A stretch of 64,000 nt of DNA from JALEFZ01 sp039820545. Its GTDB lineage: Bacteria; Bacteroidota; Bacteroidia; J057. The notes beneath the pieces are model-generated. The model made no database searches and was not told the DNA's origin. It saw only the letters and a list, made by a program, of their open reading frames with translations. Positions 1 through 9,900 of the stretch are shown here, piece after piece. The stretch is from contig JBCBPW010000002.1 in the NCBI GenBank assembly GCA_039820545.1, forward strand, positions 144,582-208,581, given 5' to 3'. The translations under genes were made by a program, and so were the position numbers. Within the stretch, counting starts at the first letter, position 1. Each line of letters starts with the position of its first letter.

Positions 1-1000
1 CAGGAATGATCAGCAAGAGCAGATTGGCGTTGACTTGATAGATGTTGGCCTCTTTATGCGGTACGGGCGGGACAAAAGTCGCATCTAATCCCAGCTCTCC
101 CACCTCTTGGCGGACTGCATCCGAAAACCTTCCGACTAAGTTCAACTTCACCACAGCTTCGGGATTGGCGTCTTGCATCTGCTTGACTCCACGGAAAAAT
201 ACCGAGGGGCGATAGGTATCTGCAATGGTGCCCGTGTAAGTGATGGTGAAATGTTCATTGGGCGTCGCCTCAAGCCCTTTGAAGTCGTCAGTATCGTATC
301 CATTGGGTATGAGGTGAATCTTGCGTGGAGCGACACGACGATCTTTCTCGCAGAACAAACGCTTGAGATCAGAACTCACCGTAGTGATGCGATCAGCGTG
401 GACAAATACTTGCTTTTCCAGGGATTTATTTCTTGCGTGGGAGAGGAAAGAATGTCCCAGAATATGGTAGTAGTAAATATCCGTCCAAGGATCACGCATG
501 TCTACAATCCACTTGATCCCTAACTTTTTCTTGAGTTTAAGTCCGATAAGTTGGGACGAATGGGGTGGGGTAGAGGTAATGACCGTATCAATATTCTCTT
601 GTTGAATGATTTTCACAGCCTCTTTGTAAGCATAGGAATTCCAGCCGACGCGAGGATCAGGAATGAAGAGGTTGCTGCGAATGGCGTTGATGATTTTCTG
701 GCGAAATTTGGTCGAATCTACATTGGTAAAACCAGCTGTAGGAACTTTTTCTTTGCCCACCATCTTGGCGTACATATTGATCGGCTCGAAAGACTGGGTT
801 TTGATCACAGTCACTTCAGGCGCAACATCTTTGTTGAGCGTCTCGTCGCGATCCATGTAGCTGGCGACCTTCTCATCTACTGTGAGTACATAGGGCTTGA
901 TGCCGAAGCGCGAAAGGTATTTGGTGAGCTTGACCCAACGCTGCACGCCTGCCCCCCCACTAGGTGGCCAGTAATAAATGATGATGAGGACTTTTTGCAT
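1..1000 (-). CDS. Glycosyltransferase family 4 protein, 3' end beyond window
   Basis: An open minus-strand frame runs from an ATG at 998-1000 to the window edge without a stop, giving 333 residues of a longer protein. It starts MQKVLIIIYYWPPSGGAGVQ, the N-terminal glycine-rich loop of GT-B fold glycosyltransferases (GT4-like). About 200 residues in are STPPHSSQLIGLKLKKKLG and VDMRDPW, common in Bacteroidota GT4 proteins, then IPNGYD at the start of the second Rossmann domain. The C-terminal nucleotide-sugar EX7E region lies outside the window. The likely role is transfer of an activated sugar at the cytoplasmic membrane for a surface polysaccharide or glycolipid; donor and acceptor cannot be read from the sequence. 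No polysaccharide cluster is visible on this side. The family call is solid; the substrate is unknown. Confidence 0.88.
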   Translation of the reverse strand, partial: MQKVLIIIYYWPPSGGAGVQRWVKLTKYLSRFGIKPYVLTVDEKVASYMDRDETLNKDVAPEVTVIKTQSFEPINMYAKMVGKEKVPTAGFTNVDSTKFRQKIINAIRSNLFIPDPRVGWNSYAYKEAVKIIQQENIDTVITSTPPHSSQLIGLKLKKKLGIKWIVDMRDPWTDIYYYHILGHSFLSHARNKSLEKQVFVHADRITTVSSDLKRLFCEKDRRVAPRKIHLIPNGYDTDDFKGLEATPNEHFTITYTGTIADTYRPSVFFRGVKQMQDANPEAVVKLNLVGRFSDAVRQEVGELGLDATFVPPVPHKEANIYQVNANLLLLIIP

Positions 1001-1307
1001 AGATATATCCTAGAACCAATTTGGCCGCTAAGATACAAATTCTGCGAAAAGCTGAAGACGATAAAAGACTTAGACCGTGTGTGAAACGATGAAAATCTAG
1101 GAAAAAGGAAGGGGTTTTAGGTTCCGATGAAAGCTATTTTGTGAGATTTAGTGGGGCTAAATGGATCAAAATAGATGAAGTCTAGGTTCTAAAAGCACAA
1201 AATCTCAGCAGATTAGAAGTCTCAACCATGGTCTTGAAGAAGTGAGAGCTGAGAAATGAGACCTAACGTACTTGTATTCAGGTACTCAGTTTACGTTATA
1301 GCAGTCA
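1001..1307. other. Intergenic, no gene seen
   Basis: This 307-bp stretch lies between the stop of uppP and the start of the glycosyltransferase, both on the minus strand. I see no open frame with protein-like composition, no tRNA-like arms and no clear terminator hairpin with a T-run. It presumably holds the glycosyltransferase promoter. Confidence 0.5.
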
Positions 1308-2147
1308 TTAAGCTCCATTAAAGAAAGACCATGCGATCGCGATGAGGCCTACGGCGAAACAGTAGAAAGCAAAATAATCCAGTTTGGAGTTTTTGACGAT
1401 TCGGATCATCCAAGTACAGGCGAGGAGGCCCGAGACAAATGCGGCGATAAAACCAGCGATCAGGGCTGTCATACCCACTTCTGTGGTACCTGCTTGATCA
1501 GCCACAGCTTGAAAAGTTTCGGGTGTGGCTTGTGCTTCGAAGTAATCTTTGAGTTCGAGGGCAGTACCTCCCAGGATTACAGGAATCACCATCAGGAAGG
1601 AGAATCTAGCTGCTTTGGCACGGTCGATTCCCAGCATGAGGGCTGTCGAGATGGTCGATCCTGAGCGTGACACCCCTGGGAGCATGGCAAAGGCTTGAGA
1701 CAAACCCACCAAGAAGGCTTTGCCAAAGGTCAGTTCGCCAGGCTTCGCCTGGATACGGGAAGATGCCATCAGCAGTCCGCCCGTAATCAGCAACATAAAT
1801 CCGACCAGCATGACCTGACCTGAAAAGAGTGCTTCCAATTGGTCATTAAACTGAACACCCACAATACCTGCAGGAATCATAGAAATGACGATAAAAGCGA
1901 CGAATTTGGTGGAGTCATTCCATTGGAAGCGAAAGAGATCACGGATGATGCCCAAGATATCTTTCCAGTAAATGACGACGGTACTAAGTGCGGTTGCGGC
2001 GTGTAAGACAGCGGAGAAAAGGACTGCATCCTTGGGCTTTAGACCTAAAATAGCCTTGCCCAACTCTATATGGCCACTGCTACTGACAGGGAGAAATTCG
2101 GTAAGCCCCTGGATGATTCCCAATATAATGGATTCGAAGACGTTCAT
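1308..2147 (-). CDS. uppP: Undecaprenyl-diphosphatase UppP (BacA)
   Basis: A polytopic membrane phosphatase that converts undecaprenyl diphosphate to the monophosphate lipid carrier for peptidoglycan and other envelope polymers. The 279 residues match the usual family length of about 270. The N-terminus has the family motif QGLTEFLPVSSSGH, the (E/Q)xxxE plus serine-rich active-site loop. The second signature, PGVSRSGST with its catalytic Arg, lies around residue 160. About eight hydrophobic segments are visible. It sits downstream of ftsX and the DUF3098 gene on the same strand, an order I know from other Bacteroidota, but a terminator-like hairpin at 2194-2226 separates it from them, so it may have its own promoter. 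The start MNVFESIILG aligns well with the family N-terminus. Confidence 0.96.
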   Translation of the reverse strand: MNVFESIILGIIQGLTEFLPVSSSGHIELGKAILGLKPKDAVLFSAVLHAATALSTVVIYWKDILGIIRDLFRFQWNDSTKFVAFIVISMIPAGIVGVQFNDQLEALFSGQVMLVGFMLLITGGLLMASSRIQAKPGELTFGKAFLVGLSQAFAMLPGVSRSGSTISTALMLGIDRAKAARFSFLMVIPVILGGTALELKDYFEAQATPETFQAVADQAGTTEVGMTALIAGFIAAFVSGLLACTWMIRIVKNSKLDYFAFYCFAVGLIAIAWSFFNGA

Positions 2148-2193
2148 GTATGAATTCGTAAAAAGCGAATGAGAGTTGCAGGGGTAAATCTCT

Positions 2194-2226
2194 AAAAAGG
2201 CTGGGAATTTCCCAGCCTTTTTTTTT
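2194..2226 (-). terminator. Intrinsic terminator between DUF3098 gene and uppP
   Basis: Two 14-base arms (2194-2207 and 2209-2222) form a perfect G+C-cored hairpin. T-runs follow in both directions, five on the minus strand and nine on the plus strand. It should end or attenuate minus-strand transcription from ftsX and the DUF3098 gene before uppP. Confidence 0.75.
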
Positions 2227-2329
2227 CAATAGATGACAAGTACGGTCCAGCCGTCAATATGTATTCCTTAAAGGATGTTGGAAATGTATGGGAGCCCCAA
2301 CTATTTCCTACATTGAATCAATGTTGAAT

Positions 2330-2758
2330 TTAAGATGCTTGAACAGAATCGCTAGCGGGGCTAGGTTTTGGACGATACATGATGGCGTAGATGATCTCCA
2401 AAAATCCACCTACAACAATCGGCGGTGCAATGTACAGGGAGATAGAAAACTCCTTGGCATCAATGAATTCGTCGAGTGACATCAGGTAGAATCCAAAACT
2501 AATGATCAGCACACCTACGACTAGTAAGATGTAATTCATTCTTCCGAATGGCATGACAACTTCTTTTTGTTCTTTGGGTTGGCGCTGCGCTTTGGGAGCA
2601 GCTGATGCAGGAGCTGCTGCGGTTGCCGTAGGAGTCTCTACTTTTGCTTTGCTCTTACTTCCAGCAGACGGCTTTTTGGCGCTACTGGTATTGGCAGATT
2701 TCTTTGCAGAAGGGTTGGGTTTTTTTCTGCGCGGAGTGGGTTTGCCTTTCTTTGCCAT
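2330..2758 (-). CDS. DUF3098 family membrane protein
   Basis: 142 residues. Residues 1-70 are a Lys/Pro/Ala/Ser-rich, low-complexity cytoplasmic tail. The DUF3098 core follows: MPFGRMNYILLVVGVLIISF begins the first membrane helix, and VVGGFLEIIYAIMYR forms the second near residue 125. DUF3098 is a small two-helix family typical of Bacteroidota, often encoded right after ftsX as here (3-bp gap); its function is not established. The position suggests a role with FtsX or in envelope assembly, but that is inference from context only. The basic tail could contact DNA, RNA or the membrane surface, or simply be a disordered linker. Confidence 0.88.
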   Translation of the reverse strand: MAKKGKPTPRRKKPNPSAKKSANTSSAKKPSAGSKSKAKVETPTATAAAPASAAPKAQRQPKEQKEVVMPFGRMNYILLVVGVLIISFGFYLMSLDEFIDAKEFSISLYIAPPIVVGGFLEIIYAIMYRPKPSPASDSVQAS

Positions 2759-2761
2759 GAT

Positions 2762-3652
2762 TTACATTAATTCGTCTAGATTCCTGTTCAGATATTTGTT
2801 GACGGCCCAATAACTGCCTGTCAGACCCAATAGAAGGCCAAATAACACAATTCCCCCTAATAATCCAATGGAGATATTTAAGGGAAGGGCATCCCATTTG
2901 AGATCGATTTCAGCGAGTTGTTGTGATAATCCGCTGACAGTCAAGATGAGCAAGCCTGTCGCTAGCAGGCCACCTATCAAGCCTTGCAGTGCGCCCCTGC
3001 CCAAGAAGGGACGTCTGATAAAAGCACTGGTAGCCCCCATGAGTTCCATACTACGGATCGCCAATCGTCTTGCGTAAATTGAGAGTCTGATCGTAGCATA
3101 AATCAGAAAGACAGCAACGATTCCCATGATAATGGCCAGGCCCACGGTGATCCATGCCACCGTCTCCATATTTTGACTCAACTCATCCAGCATCTCTCCT
3201 TGGTAGCTGATCTCTGCTACACTCAACTGTTTGTTAAGTTCATTTTTAATCAGGCTTAAGCTATCTGATTGAATATAATCTGGATGAAGCTGGAGTTGAT
3301 ACGAGGCAAACAGAGGGTTGAGTCCTCCGAGCATTTCCCTGACGTCTTCCCCCGTATACTTGAGCATTTCCTCTGCTGCAGCTTCTTTTGACACATAGGT
3401 CAAGGTCTGTGTATAAGGCTGAGACGCCAAATAGGATTCTAGTTCTGTTTGCAAGGTTTCACTTAGTCCGTCGTGGACAAAGACTTTCATGACCATTTGG
3501 GACTTGGCTCGGGAGATCAAATCTTGGCCAAATAAGACCAGACCCGCAAATAGCCCAAGAAAATAGAGCACCAATCCAATGCTGAGAGTCGTCAGCCAGT
3601 AGGTACTACGCGATCGTCTTTTCCAAAACTTCGTCTGTACTTGATTACTCAT
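2762..3652 (-). CDS. ftsX: Cell division protein FtsX (ABC-type permease)
   Basis: 296 residues from the ATG at 3652 (MSNQVQTKFWKRR). A TTG nine bases further upstream is open but less likely. FtsX is the membrane part of FtsEX, which couples ATP hydrolysis to control of septal peptidoglycan hydrolases. Visible features: a short basic cytoplasmic N-terminus, TM1 (residues ~18-43), a periplasmic domain of about 120 residues starting at VFVHDG, then three C-terminal membrane segments with the cytoplasmic loop SIYARRLAIRSMELMGAT, the typical FtsX signature. ftsE is not adjacent, which is common in Bacteroidota. It is followed after 3 bp by the DUF3098 gene, so the two are almost certainly co-transcribed. 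Confidence 0.95.
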   Translation of the reverse strand: MSNQVQTKFWKRRSRSTYWLTTLSIGLVLYFLGLFAGLVLFGQDLISRAKSQMVMKVFVHDGLSETLQTELESYLASQPYTQTLTYVSKEAAAEEMLKYTGEDVREMLGGLNPLFASYQLQLHPDYIQSDSLSLIKNELNKQLSVAEISYQGEMLDELSQNMETVAWITVGLAIIMGIVAVFLIYATIRLSIYARRLAIRSMELMGATSAFIRRPFLGRGALQGLIGGLLATGLLILTVSGLSQQLAEIDLKWDALPLNISIGLLGGIVLFGLLLGLTGSYWAVNKYLNRNLDELM

Positions 3653-3726
3653 ACTTAGCAAATGTACAAAGTGGCTCCCTTTTTTGACAGCCTTTCCTCT
3701 CTTACAACTGAAATGTAGGGATCGGC

Positions 3727-4335
3727 TTATTTTCCATTCTCCTTTAATGTCCAGTTAAAGCTCCTCCGATGATGGGGAGTCGGTCCAAATGCTTGAATCG
3801 CTTTCTTGTGTGCGACAGTAGGATATCCTTTGTTGCTATCCCAAGCGTAGTGAGGATGCGCCTTATGCAGATCTTCCATGATGGCGTCTCGGTGGGTCTT
3901 GGCGAGTACAGAGGCAGCAGCAATATGCAAGTATTTACTATCTCCTTTTACGATGCAGGCATGAGATATACCAGGATAGGGCTTGAACCTGTTGCCGTCA
4001 ATGGCGAGAAACCCAGGCGGAGAAGGCAGTTTGCTGATGGCTTGATGCATAGCTTCATAAGTAGCCTGGAGGATGTTGATTTCGTCGATGCGTATGGGAG
4101 AAACAACGCCTACCGCCCAAGCGAGTGCCTGATCTTCAATAATAGGACGAAGGAGATCACGCTGTTCGACAGTTAGTTTTTTAGAGTCAGTAAGTTGAGG
4201 ATGTTGGAAGTTTTTGGGTAGAATGACAGCCGCTGCCACCACTGGACCTGCAAGACAACCTCTTCCTGCTTCATCTATCCCTGCTTCTTGCACAAACTCG
4301 CTGAAGCGAGGCAGTAAAATGTTCACATTAGGCAT
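3727..4335 (-). CDS. rnhB: Ribonuclease HII
   Basis: Cleaves RNA in RNA-DNA hybrids, including single ribonucleotides embedded in DNA. The start is placed at the ATG at 4335 (MPNVNILLPRF), which gives the usual ~202 residues; a longer open frame to 4449 adds 38 residues not seen in the family. The catalytic acidic residues are visible: Asp21 and Glu22 in GIDEAGRG, Asp113 in LAIDGNRF and Asp132 in KGDSKY. The AAASVLAKTHRD block and YGWDSNKGYPT-type C-terminus (here YAWDSNKGYPT) complete the signature. It lies upstream of ftsX on the same strand with a 74-bp gap, so joint transcription is possible but not shown. Confidence 0.96.
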   Translation of the reverse strand: MPNVNILLPRFSEFVQEAGIDEAGRGCLAGPVVAAAVILPKNFQHPQLTDSKKLTVEQRDLLRPIIEDQALAWAVGVVSPIRIDEINILQATYEAMHQAISKLPSPPGFLAIDGNRFKPYPGISHACIVKGDSKYLHIAAASVLAKTHRDAIMEDLHKAHPHYAWDSNKGYPTVAHKKAIQAFGPTPHHRRSFNWTLKENGK

Positions 4336-4540
4336 ATGAAGTGCAATGTACAAGCATCTTACGGGAAAGTGAAATGACCACTGGGAAGTATGAGAGGGGA
4401 TTATGGAAAAGGAATTATCCATGGCTATATGAACTTTTTGCGTAATCAATCCCCTGAATAATTTTGCCCACCGAGGGTATTCTTGCTACATTTATGGAAC
4501 TGCATTTATTTTTGACAACCTTATTAATCAAAACCTAAGC

Positions 4541-6829
4541 ATGAGAAAAATCTACCAACTGCTGTTAGTAGGAGGAATACTGCTGGCTACAAGCCTCTCA
4601 GGTTTGTATGCCCAAGCACCTGCTAATGACGACGTGTGTGATGCGATTGATTTGACGACTTTCGATACACTATATGTATTCGATAACTTTAACTCTACGA
4701 TTCAACCAGGAGAGGCAGGGATTGCGCCTACCAATAACAATGGTACGACCTTTTTTGGCTGGAATGAAAATGGTGTGACAAGTACGGTATGGTTTACATT
4801 TACGGCACCTCCTACAGGAACCGTTCGTATCGACCTTTGCAATGACAGTACATTGTTTGATACGCAGGTAGCCATATATGAAGTAGGGGACTGTAACAAC
4901 TTCAGTACCTTCCGTCTCAAAGCTGCGAATGACGATATCCCTTCGGCTGTACCCAACACAGGTGGATGTCCTGCTCCTGGCAATGAGTGGGCTTCCATTG
5001 TAGAGGTTCCTTGTCTGACTCCTGGATCGACTTATTATATCATGGTCGACGGATGGTTCTCACCTCCGACCTCTGCCGATACGGTCGGTCCCTTTGGTAT
5101 TGTCATCGAAGAGATTGTGGCACCAGCGATTGATCCCTTGCAGGTAAGCTTGGTTCCAGAGAGCCCGCTTTGCCCAGGTATCAATGACGGATTCGTCGCC
5201 ACTAACATTGCAGGTGGGTATCCTTTGACTACGTATGAGTGGAGCACAGGCTCAAACGAGAGTGCGATCACAGGTCTGACTGCAGGCATCTATTTCGTGA
5301 CTGTAGATGATGGATGTAGTCCTGCATTTACAGATACGGTGACACTGACAGACCCCGTGTCGGACCCGATCGTGAATATGACGCCCGATACTGTCAGTCT
5401 TTGTCGTAATGATTCTCTACGCCTCAATGACCTTGCCGCCTTCTCAGGAGGAGTACCCTTGCTACCCAAGCAGGTCCTAGCAGTGGATCTGATTGCAGCT
5501 GGAAACTTCCGTGTATTCAATCACAACTTGCGTAACAGGGGACCTGTCAGCACCGAAACCTCTATTACCAATTTATCTGTACAAGGAGATGAAGCATTTG
5601 GGCTATTCTGGACGATTGACGGTACCAACAATCAGTTGTTGGCATATGACTTCGAGACAGGTACTAACAGTGTCATTGCTTCCATGAACTTTCTTCCAGC
5701 AGATGATTTCTATGGAGGTCTTACAGTAGATAAGGATAAGAACATTGTGTATGTATTGACAGGTGGTAATGGTCCTCTTGTATCCAAAGTATATGCAGCA
5801 GACCTGCAGGCAAACCCCATTCAGTTTAACTTTGTCTCTGATTTAGATTCTGCGCTTCTGATGCTTTGTATCGACTTTGATAATAACGGTCGTCTATACG
5901 GTCTAGAGTTTCCTGGTGAATTGATTGAGATTGACCCCAGCGATTGGAGCCATACCGTCATTGGACCTGTAGGATACAATGCCAACTTCGCAGATGTAGA
6001 CATGGACTTTGATCCTGTAACGAATAACTTGTATCTCTCAGCTGTAAGTGATGACTTTACGGGTAATCAAATTCGTATTGCAGACGTAAATTCTGGTGCC
6101 TCTTTCTCACTAGGAAATATGGCAGGAACATCGCGCGTCACAGGTTTTGCCATCGCGCCTCCAGATCCTAATCAAGTACAGTATAACTATACTTGGAGTC
6201 CGCCTGTAGGATGGGCTGCTGGGTCTTCTTCACAAGATCCCATCACTACAACCCGTGTAGATCGTCAATATACACTACTCGCCCAGGATGAGTGTGGGGT
6301 AAATGCCATTGCCAATGTCTTTGTAGACGTAAAGCAGGTCATGACCATCACTACGGCTGTTTCTGGTGATGATGGAATCAATAACGGAACCGCCAATGTT
6401 ACCATCAACCAAGGAGCAGAGCCTTTTGACATCCTATGGAGCACAGGGGATACGACAGCCTCTATCGTCGGCCTTAGTGCAGGCGAGTACTCCGTGACAG
6501 TGACAGACCAGTGTGGGACAACACGCAATGATACGGTCAACGTCATCTTCACTAGTCTAGAAGAGTTGGTGAATGCAGGTCTTACAGCTGCGGAGTTTTA
6601 TCCCAACCCTACAACGGATGATCTAAACATCGATCTGAAGCTCGCAAAGGTAGGAAACGTCTTCATCGAACTTTTAGATGCCAAGGGAACGCGTATCTAT
6701 GAGCATCAGCTGAAGAAGAACAATGTATATCAGCCTGTTATTGACATGTCGAAGTTTGCCTCTGGCATGTACATGGTGCGCGTGACGACAGAAGAGGGAA
6801 TCATTACCCGTAAGATTTTCCGTGACTAG
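4541..6829 (+). CDS. T9SS type A secreted protein with SprB-like repeats and a propeller-like insert
   Basis: 762 residues. A signal peptide ends near GLYAQ (residue 25). Residues ~28-195 form a beta-rich domain resembling those in which 'STVWFTFTAP' precedes a pre-peptidase-like fold. Residues ~198-272 and ~600-670 are SprB-type repeats (YEWSTGSNESAITGLTAGIY and ILWSTGDTTASIVGLSAGEY). Between them an Ig-like domain appears split: its first half at ~281-305 (CRNDSLRL...GG), its second at ~548-598 (YTWSPPVGW...YTLLAQDECG). About 240 residues between the halves look like repeated beta-propeller blades (e.g. GLTVDKDKNIVYVLTGGN). The C-terminus, from FYPNPTTDDL to GMYMVRVTTEEGIITRKIF, is a type A sorting domain that should direct export through the outer membrane and surface attachment. 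The ligand is unknown. It is convergent with the sensor kinase gene. Confidence 0.9.
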   Translation: MRKIYQLLLVGGILLATSLSGLYAQAPANDDVCDAIDLTTFDTLYVFDNFNSTIQPGEAGIAPTNNNGTTFFGWNENGVTSTVWFTFTAPPTGTVRIDLCNDSTLFDTQVAIYEVGDCNNFSTFRLKAANDDIPSAVPNTGGCPAPGNEWASIVEVPCLTPGSTYYIMVDGWFSPPTSADTVGPFGIVIEEIVAPAIDPLQVSLVPESPLCPGINDGFVATNIAGGYPLTTYEWSTGSNESAITGLTAGIYFVTVDDGCSPAFTDTVTLTDPVSDPIVNMTPDTVSLCRNDSLRLNDLAAFSGGVPLLPKQVLAVDLIAAGNFRVFNHNLRNRGPVSTETSITNLSVQGDEAFGLFWTIDGTNNQLLAYDFETGTNSVIASMNFLPADDFYGGLTVDKDKNIVYVLTGGNGPLVSKVYAADLQANPIQFNFVSDLDSALLMLCIDFDNNGRLYGLEFPGELIEIDPSDWSHTVIGPVGYNANFADVDMDFDPVTNNLYLSAVSDDFTGNQIRIADVNSGASFSLGNMAGTSRVTGFAIAPPDPNQVQYNYTWSPPVGWAAGSSSQDPITTTRVDRQYTLLAQDECGVNAIANVFVDVKQVMTITTAVSGDDGINNGTANVTINQGAEPFDILWSTGDTTASIVGLSAGEYSVTVTDQCGTTRNDTVNVIFTSLEELVNAGLTAAEFYPNPTTDDLNIDLKLAKVGNVFIELLDAKGTRIYEHQLKKNNVYQPVIDMSKFASGMYMVRVTTEEGIITRKIFRD

Positions 6830-6867
6830 TCAATAGAAAGCGGCACCTGTCGTGCGACATAAAAAAT

Positions 6868-6901
6868 GAGAGGAAGGATTTGATTGTCCTTCCTCTCTTT
6901 T
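6868..6901. terminator. Bidirectional terminator between convergent genes
   Basis: An 11-bp perfect stem (GAGAGGAAGGA / TCCTTCCTCTC) with an 8-base loop is followed by TTTT on the plus strand and ATTTTTT on the minus strand. It is placed to end both the T9SS protein gene and the sensor kinase gene. Confidence 0.8.
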
Positions 6902-6922
6902 CATTTGATGGGTAAAAGCGCT

Positions 6923-9900
6923 TTATCCTACAGACTCCATCTCTCCAATTTGGCGGAAAGGTAAGATGAGCGTAAATGTACTCCCCTCACCTTCTTTGGA
7001 CTCGACCATGATTCTGCCTTGGTGTTTTTCGATAATACCAAAAGAAATGGATAGCCCTAAACCTGTCCCTTCGCCTACATCTTTTGTCGTGAAAAAGGGG
7101 TCGAAAATCTTATTCTTGATCTTATCAGGAATACCCGTTCCTGTATCTGAAAGGATGATTTTGAGGCAGTCTCTCTTTCCTGGGAGACAGTTGTTGGTAG
7201 CTTCTGTCCGTATTGAGACAGTACCAATCTCTGATTGGTTGATCCTGCCTTCTGCTTCTGCTCTTTTCTCAATGGCCTGAATGCCATTGCTGATGATATT
7301 CATGAAGACCTGATTCAACTTTCCTGGCATGCACTCTATGTGGGGGATATCCGCATATTCTCGCTCGATCCGGATTCTATCCTTCAGTTTGTTATTCAGC
7401 AAAGTCAAGGTAGAATCGAGCCCTTGGTGGATGTCTACAAGTTTGAACGACTCCTGGCCTGTACGAGAGAATATTTTCAAGCCATCAACAATTTCCTTGG
7501 TTCGCACCGCTCCATCTTCTATCCCCTGAAGCAAGAGTTCCATTTCTTCAAAAAGATAAGGGGCCTCGATTTCTTCTGCGAAAGCTTCTACTTGCTGAAT
7601 GGCCTCCTGGGGGCTGCTTTTTTCTTTGAGTTGCTGAATACGCAGGAACAATCTTTTGATATCTGTAAAATCTCGTTTCAGGGGACTGATATTTCCCTTG
7701 ATGTAGTTGATAGGGTTATTGATTTCATGAGCGATCCCTGCCGTCAATTGCCCCAAAGAGGCCATTTTTTCAGATTCGACCAGTTTTGTCTGGGCAGCCT
7801 GCAATTTGCCTAGCGCGTCTTCTAGCTCCTTATTTTTATCTTCTAATAAATTGTGTTGGGTCGCGATTTCTTCCTTTTGACGTTTGAGAGCTACCGTTTT
7901 CTTCACGATCTCTTTATGCTGTTCCCATATTTCATTTGTCCGCTCGTATACCAAGCGTTCGAGGTGCTCATTTTTGAGGTAAAGTCTTTGGGTATTGAGT
8001 TTGATGGTTCCAAATACGAGCAGACCCAGTATCAAGGCATAGGCAATGAATGCCCAAGTCGTACGGTACCAGGGAGGGAGGATGACCAGCGCATAGGAAG
8101 TAACGAGACTTTCCCTTAAAGAAGCATTTTGGGATTTGACTTGAAATTCATACGTGCCAGGTGGGAGCAGTGTATAATCTTCTTGTGTCATTTCACTCCA
8201 AGGTGACCACTCCTCTTCATATCCTACCAAACGATGACTATATCTTGTCGCGAGTGAGTTGTCATAGTACGGGGTAGAAAAGCTGATAGAAAGATTATTT
8301 TGGGCATAGGGAATATTGGGCGCAATAGAGTCTTGCAGTTCGTACCATGGCGCCGTCCCCATATACAGGCTTGAGTCCTCACCGACGATGACTTTTCGAA
8401 TGAGAGGAGAGGGCATGACTTGTCCTATATTTGAGTTGCCTGCGTTGTAGCAGTACAAGCCTTCAGATGATCCAATCCAAATACGACCATCAGACTCTGT
8501 ATAGACTTTCCCCCAAACTTCAAGATTATTGAGCTTCGAGAGGCTAAGGGAGTCTCTGACATATCCTGCGGAGTCGGTATAGGTAAGCAACTCAAACCAT
8601 CGTCTTCCCTCTGACTCGCGTCCCAGACACAAACTTCCATTTGGACCTTCTACCAATGAGATGATCCCATATTCAGGGAATCCAGGTAGATTAAGCTTCT
8701 GGAATCTTTTGGTCTCACGGTCAAATGCCATTGGACCTTTCTCTGTAAAAAAGATCAGTTGGTCCTGTATCCTGAAGATCGAGATGACTGGGGACAGTCC
8801 TTCTGTCGTTCCATACAGCACGATTTGGGTCACATTATTGATCTCGTCATATTTCACACGGTAAGCGCGGCGCTGGCCATAGCGTTCGATGAGCCACAAA
8901 GCTCCGTCTGTATCCTCAGCCAGTGTTTCATACCGACCATCCAGTTTGCTTGGAAAGTCCTTACGCACCCATTTGCCCGCTTTATACACAAGTTGATATA
9001 GGTCTTGTTGGGCATCATTGATGTAGAGAAGTCCTGGACGCAGTCGGGATACTTCGACTGCTGAGGCAAACGAGTTTTTTCCTTCGGGTAAAATCTTATA
9101 CGCTCGTTTTCCCCTGATTTCCATAAGTCCCTGCACGGTCTGTGCCATAAGTGCTGAGCGCGTATTGCCATTGGAGATAGGGAGAGTGACTTCGAATAGC
9201 GACCATGTTTCTGTCTGGATATTGGCTACAGGTTCAAAACCTTTTTCAGCCATTTGGTAGACACCCAAGGGGGTAGAGGCATAGAGATTGTCGTTGTGTC
9301 GGTTGACAGAAAAAATGAGTCCTTCCAGTCCATCGGATTCATCCCATTGGCTAAAAGGAGAGGAGATGTCTATGCGACTGATACCTTTACTCATACACAA
9401 CCAGAGGGAGCCAAAATGATCTTCAAAGGCGTTGATAACTAACTGGTCCTGTAGTCCTGAGTTTTTGTTGATATGTCTGATTTTCTCTCCCAGTTTGTCC
9501 AGTATATATCCCCCTCCTTTGATGGTACCGACAAATATATTCCCATCACTCAAAGCGAGCAGCTTGGAAAAGTTGTCTTGGAGAATCTGCTTGGATAGGC
9601 TGGTTCTAAATCTTTTGGAACGCATCTCTCCCGATTTCTCTACGAGCCAGAACCCCGTGTTAGCTTCATACACAAGATAATTATTGACGTCATAAGGAAT
9701 CCAATCAAGGACGAACTTGCCCTTCATTTGGGGTTGGTTATTGGGAGGGCTAAAGGTATCGTTTTGCCAGCGCAGCAAGCCTTTAGATCGTGACGAATAA
9801 TATAATTGGCGATCGAGGTAGAATAGTTTGTAGGCTTCTTTTACCAGCACTGGATTGAGCGCAAAACTCAGAAGTTGGCTGCCATCCCAGACAAAGATTG

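Noticed and set aside
173..1084. Plus-strand frames at 173-523 and 551-1084
   Set aside because: They are shadows opposite the glycosyltransferase frame, which has clear family motifs on the minus strand.
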